This document shows, piece after piece, positions 7,404 to 8,738 of a DNA stretch of 8,738 nt. The notes beneath the pieces are model-generated. The model was given only the letters and a program-made list of their open reading frames with translations. It was not told where the DNA came from and did not search any database. The stretch is from assembly GCA_030646595.1 (NCBI GenBank), contig JAUSKS010000196.1, positions 1 through 8,738 of the forward strand, read 5' to 3'. The DNA is from Gallionellaceae bacterium (lineage in GTDB: Bacteria > Pseudomonadota > Gammaproteobacteria > Burkholderiales > Gallionellaceae). Within the stretch, counting starts at the first letter, position 1; each line of letters opens with the position of its first letter. The translations under genes and the position numbers were made by a program.

Positions 7404-8299
7404 GTCATACCTGCCTGATCATCGCGTCGTTCCAGCCGCAACTTTTCCCAGCGGCTATAGCGCGGAATATTGCTGGGGCATAGGGTTTTATAGCGATAGA
7501 TACCGAAAGACCATTGATGAGGTTCGTTCGCGCGTGCGCTCAAGGTTGGCCCTTCACGATCCAGCACGCGTTCCCCGTTTACCCATACTTGCCAGTTTCC
7601 CTTGCCGCCATCGGCCAAGCCGCGCTCATCCAATACTGCTTCTATACGGACATCAATCGGCGTGGCAGGAGATAAACCATGCACGGTGGCTACTTTTTTG
7701 ACTTGTGTTGTATTGCCAGCCAGTTCGCTGAAGAACAGCATTAATCTGGAGGGATTCAAGTCATCGGTATCCGCAATCATGGCTAGGGACGGTTGCAGAC
7801 CTGGTGCTTTAACTTCCCACAACAGTGCCGGATCCTGGCCGGGTGGCAGCAGTTGCCACTGATGCTGATTTTTGTCACCTAACTGGAATATCAAGCTCCA
7901 GACCAGAGGCACATCGGGGGCAAGCGGATAGGAAGTGGCCTGAGCCCGATAAGGTTTGCCAGGCTGGCCTTCACCCGCGTAATTGGCCATGATTACTGCG
8001 CTGGGGGTCCATTCCACGCGTCCAGGAATGCCATAGCGGGGAATGGCATTGCCGCTTAACAAAGACGTTTGCCCTACGCCGCTGGCAGTCAAGATGGTGG
8101 CTAAACGTGGCACCAATGTCTGTGCATCCACGAATCCGCCGGAAGGGCCAAAATCATGTTGACGCATGGCGCTGCTAACATGGACAGCGAAGCTGGAGTT
8201 GTTTAAACGGACCGCACCCTCCAGGGTGCTGTATAAGCCCGCTATTGCGACCATGGGCGAGCAGATCAAGCAGACAGGAATAAGTAGCCAGATTCTCAT
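7400..8299 (-). CDS. Secreted polysaccharide-lyase-like (heparin lyase I-like) protein
   Basis: The 299-residue product begins with a signal peptide: Met-Arg, a hydrophobic core, and a likely cleavage site after AIA at about residue 20. The mature part looks like a beta-rich jelly-roll protein. Near the end it has WQVWVNGERVLDREGPT (236-252) and WSFGIYRY (263-270), which resemble the closing strands of the heparin lyase I type family (Pfam Polysacc_lyase), where a G-x-Y-R-like segment lines the substrate groove. The predicted role is beta-elimination of a uronic-acid-containing polymer in the periplasm or outside the cell. The match comes from recall of family patterns, so a carbohydrate-binding relative without activity remains possible. 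The start is secured by AGGAGG (8310-8305). This is the first gene of the overlapping operon and overlaps the GT2 start by four bases, so hydrolysis or trimming appears to be co-expressed with synthesis. Confidence 0.72.
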   Translation of the reverse strand: MRIWLLIPVCLICSPMVAIAGLYSTLEGAVRLNNSSFAVHVSSAMRQHDFGPSGGFVDAQTLVPRLATILTASGVGQTSLLSGNAIPRYGIPGRVEWTPSAVIMANYAGEGQPGKPYRAQATSYPLAPDVPLVWSLIFQLGDKNQHQWQLLPPGQDPALLWEVKAPGLQPSLAMIADTDDLNPSRLMLFFSELAGNTTQVKKVATVHGLSPATPIDVRIEAVLDERGLADGGKGNWQVWVNGERVLDREGPTLSARANEPHQWSFGIYRYKTLCPSNIPRYSRWEKLRLERRDDQAGMT

Positions 8300-8410
8300 T
8301 TACCCCTCCTGACAGAATAATGGTGGTTGCATAATTGATGAAAATTTGCGCTCAAGGCTTGGTCTTCCATCCCGTATGGGGGCGTAGCGACTTCTTGAGA
8401 TAATCGCCAT
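8300..8410 (-). CDS. Possible 36-codon leader ORF
   Basis: An ATG at 8410 opens a 36-codon frame whose TAA (8302-8300) directly abuts the lyase-like ATG (TAAATG). The peptide is basic (several Arg) with no recognisable motif, and the ATG has only a weak AGGG upstream. A second frame is also open across the same stretch. It may be a chance frame or a translated leader that couples to the downstream start. Confidence 0.15.
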   Translation of the reverse strand: MAIISRSRYAPIRDGRPSLERKFSSIMQPPLFCQEG

Positions 8411-8479
8411 CCCTCAATATTGGAAATTTTTTTTCGGCTGTCGCAGTGGTTAAGCCAGCCAATTTGACTTCGCTTAAAA

Positions 8480-8500
8480 AAGGAAATGTGGTGTTTCCTT
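8480..8500 (-). repeat. AT-rich hairpin with following T-run in the operon leader
   Basis: On the minus strand AAGGAAA, a 7-base loop, then TTTCCTT form a perfect 7-bp stem that runs into TTTT. The shape is that of an intrinsic terminator or attenuator, but the stem has only two G-C pairs and would be weak. It lies about 180 bases before the lyase-like start and downstream of the possible sigma-54 promoter. Confidence 0.4.
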
Positions 8501-8612
8501 ATTCGCTTAGCCGTGTTTCCATAATGAGTTCTGGATGGTCATAAACAAAATTTCCAAAACACAGTCGGGATCAATCTGACTGGGGCTGCCTGTACAAATG
8601 GCGAAAAAAGCC

Positions 8613-8627
8613 GCATAAGAACTGCCA
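8613..8627 (-). promoter_or_regulatory. Possible sigma-54 (RpoN) -24/-12 promoter
   Basis: The minus strand reads TGGCAG, five bases, then ATGC. This fits the sigma-54 consensus TGGCAC-N5-TTGC at eight of ten defined positions, including the invariant GG and GC at the correct spacing. It is about 315 bases upstream of the lyase-like start. Chance matches of this quality occur, and no enhancer-binding site was identified. Confidence 0.33.
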
Positions 8628-8738
8628 AATGTTTAAATAATTTTGTCATTTCACGTCTCGCCACGATCATGTACTACAGGGCAAGAGGTTATAGGCTGAG
8701 CTATTCATTTTCTGTCTGATAGCGCACATAAGTGGGGG

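Larger units (their letters stand above)
8300..8738. other. Leader/upstream region without a convincing gene
   Basis: About 440 bases precede the lyase-like gene and hold no ORF I can assign. It is AT-richer than the operon. It contains a possible sigma-54 promoter (8613-8627), an AT-rich hairpin followed by T residues on the minus strand (8480-8500), direct repeats of CGCTTA (8471 and 8504) and GTGTTTCC (8491 and 8513), and the strong ribosome binding site of the lyase-like gene. At the far edge an 11-codon frame ends in TAG (8703-8701) and could be the tail of another minus-strand gene, but this is too short to call. Confidence 0.5.

Noticed and set aside
8701..8738. Tail of another minus-strand gene (11 codons ending in TAG)
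   Set aside because: Plausible, but 38 bases at the window edge cannot separate a real C-terminus from chance.

Overview
This window looks like the distal part of a cell-surface or extracellular polysaccharide locus from a Gram-negative bacterium. A betaproteobacterium is my best guess. This rests on the gene set, the moderate GC with strong AGGAGG-type ribosome binding sites, and a REP-like intergenic element built on a CTCTCCCCC/GGGGGAGAG hairpin, a style I associate with beta- and gammaproteobacteria. I cannot fix the genus. Every gene I support lies on the minus strand, so transcription runs from high to low coordinates.

Layout in transcription order. 8738-8300 is about 440 bases with no convincing gene. 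It holds a possible sigma-54 promoter, an AT-rich hairpin followed by a T-run, and a short ORF that ends exactly at the next start codon. A tightly packed six-gene unit follows: a secreted polysaccharide-lyase-like protein (8299-7400), a family 2 glycosyltransferase with a C-terminal membrane region (7403-6285), a GT4 glycosyltransferase (6288-5194), an AsnB-type glutamine amidotransferase (5194-3233), and a two-subunit Alg14/Alg13-type glycosyltransferase, PssD-like (3236-2775) and PssE-like (2778-2296). All five junctions inside this unit overlap (4, 4, 1, 4 and 4 bases), which points to one mRNA and translational coupling.

After a 140-base gap filled with three inverted repeats comes a TviB/WbpO-type UDP-N-acetylhexosamine 6-dehydrogenase (2155-875). 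After 66 more bases comes an AI-2E/PerM-family membrane protein (808-1), whose C-terminus is cut off by the window edge.

How the genes may work together (inference). The dehydrogenase makes a UDP-N-acetylhexosaminuronic acid. The GT2, GT4 and PssD/PssE enzymes assemble a repeat unit on a lipid carrier. The AsnB-like protein may amidate uronic acid carboxyls rather than make asparagine. The secreted lyase may trim or release the finished uronate-containing polymer. No flippase, polymerase, export, initiating-transferase or exosortase gene is visible here; these would be expected upstream, beyond 8738, or elsewhere.

No RNA genes, insertion sequences, CRISPR arrays or attachment sites were found. 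I do not see a wholly new system. The points most worth checking are the lyase coupled to synthesis genes, the dehydrogenase plus amidotransferase pairing, and the two structured non-coding regions.
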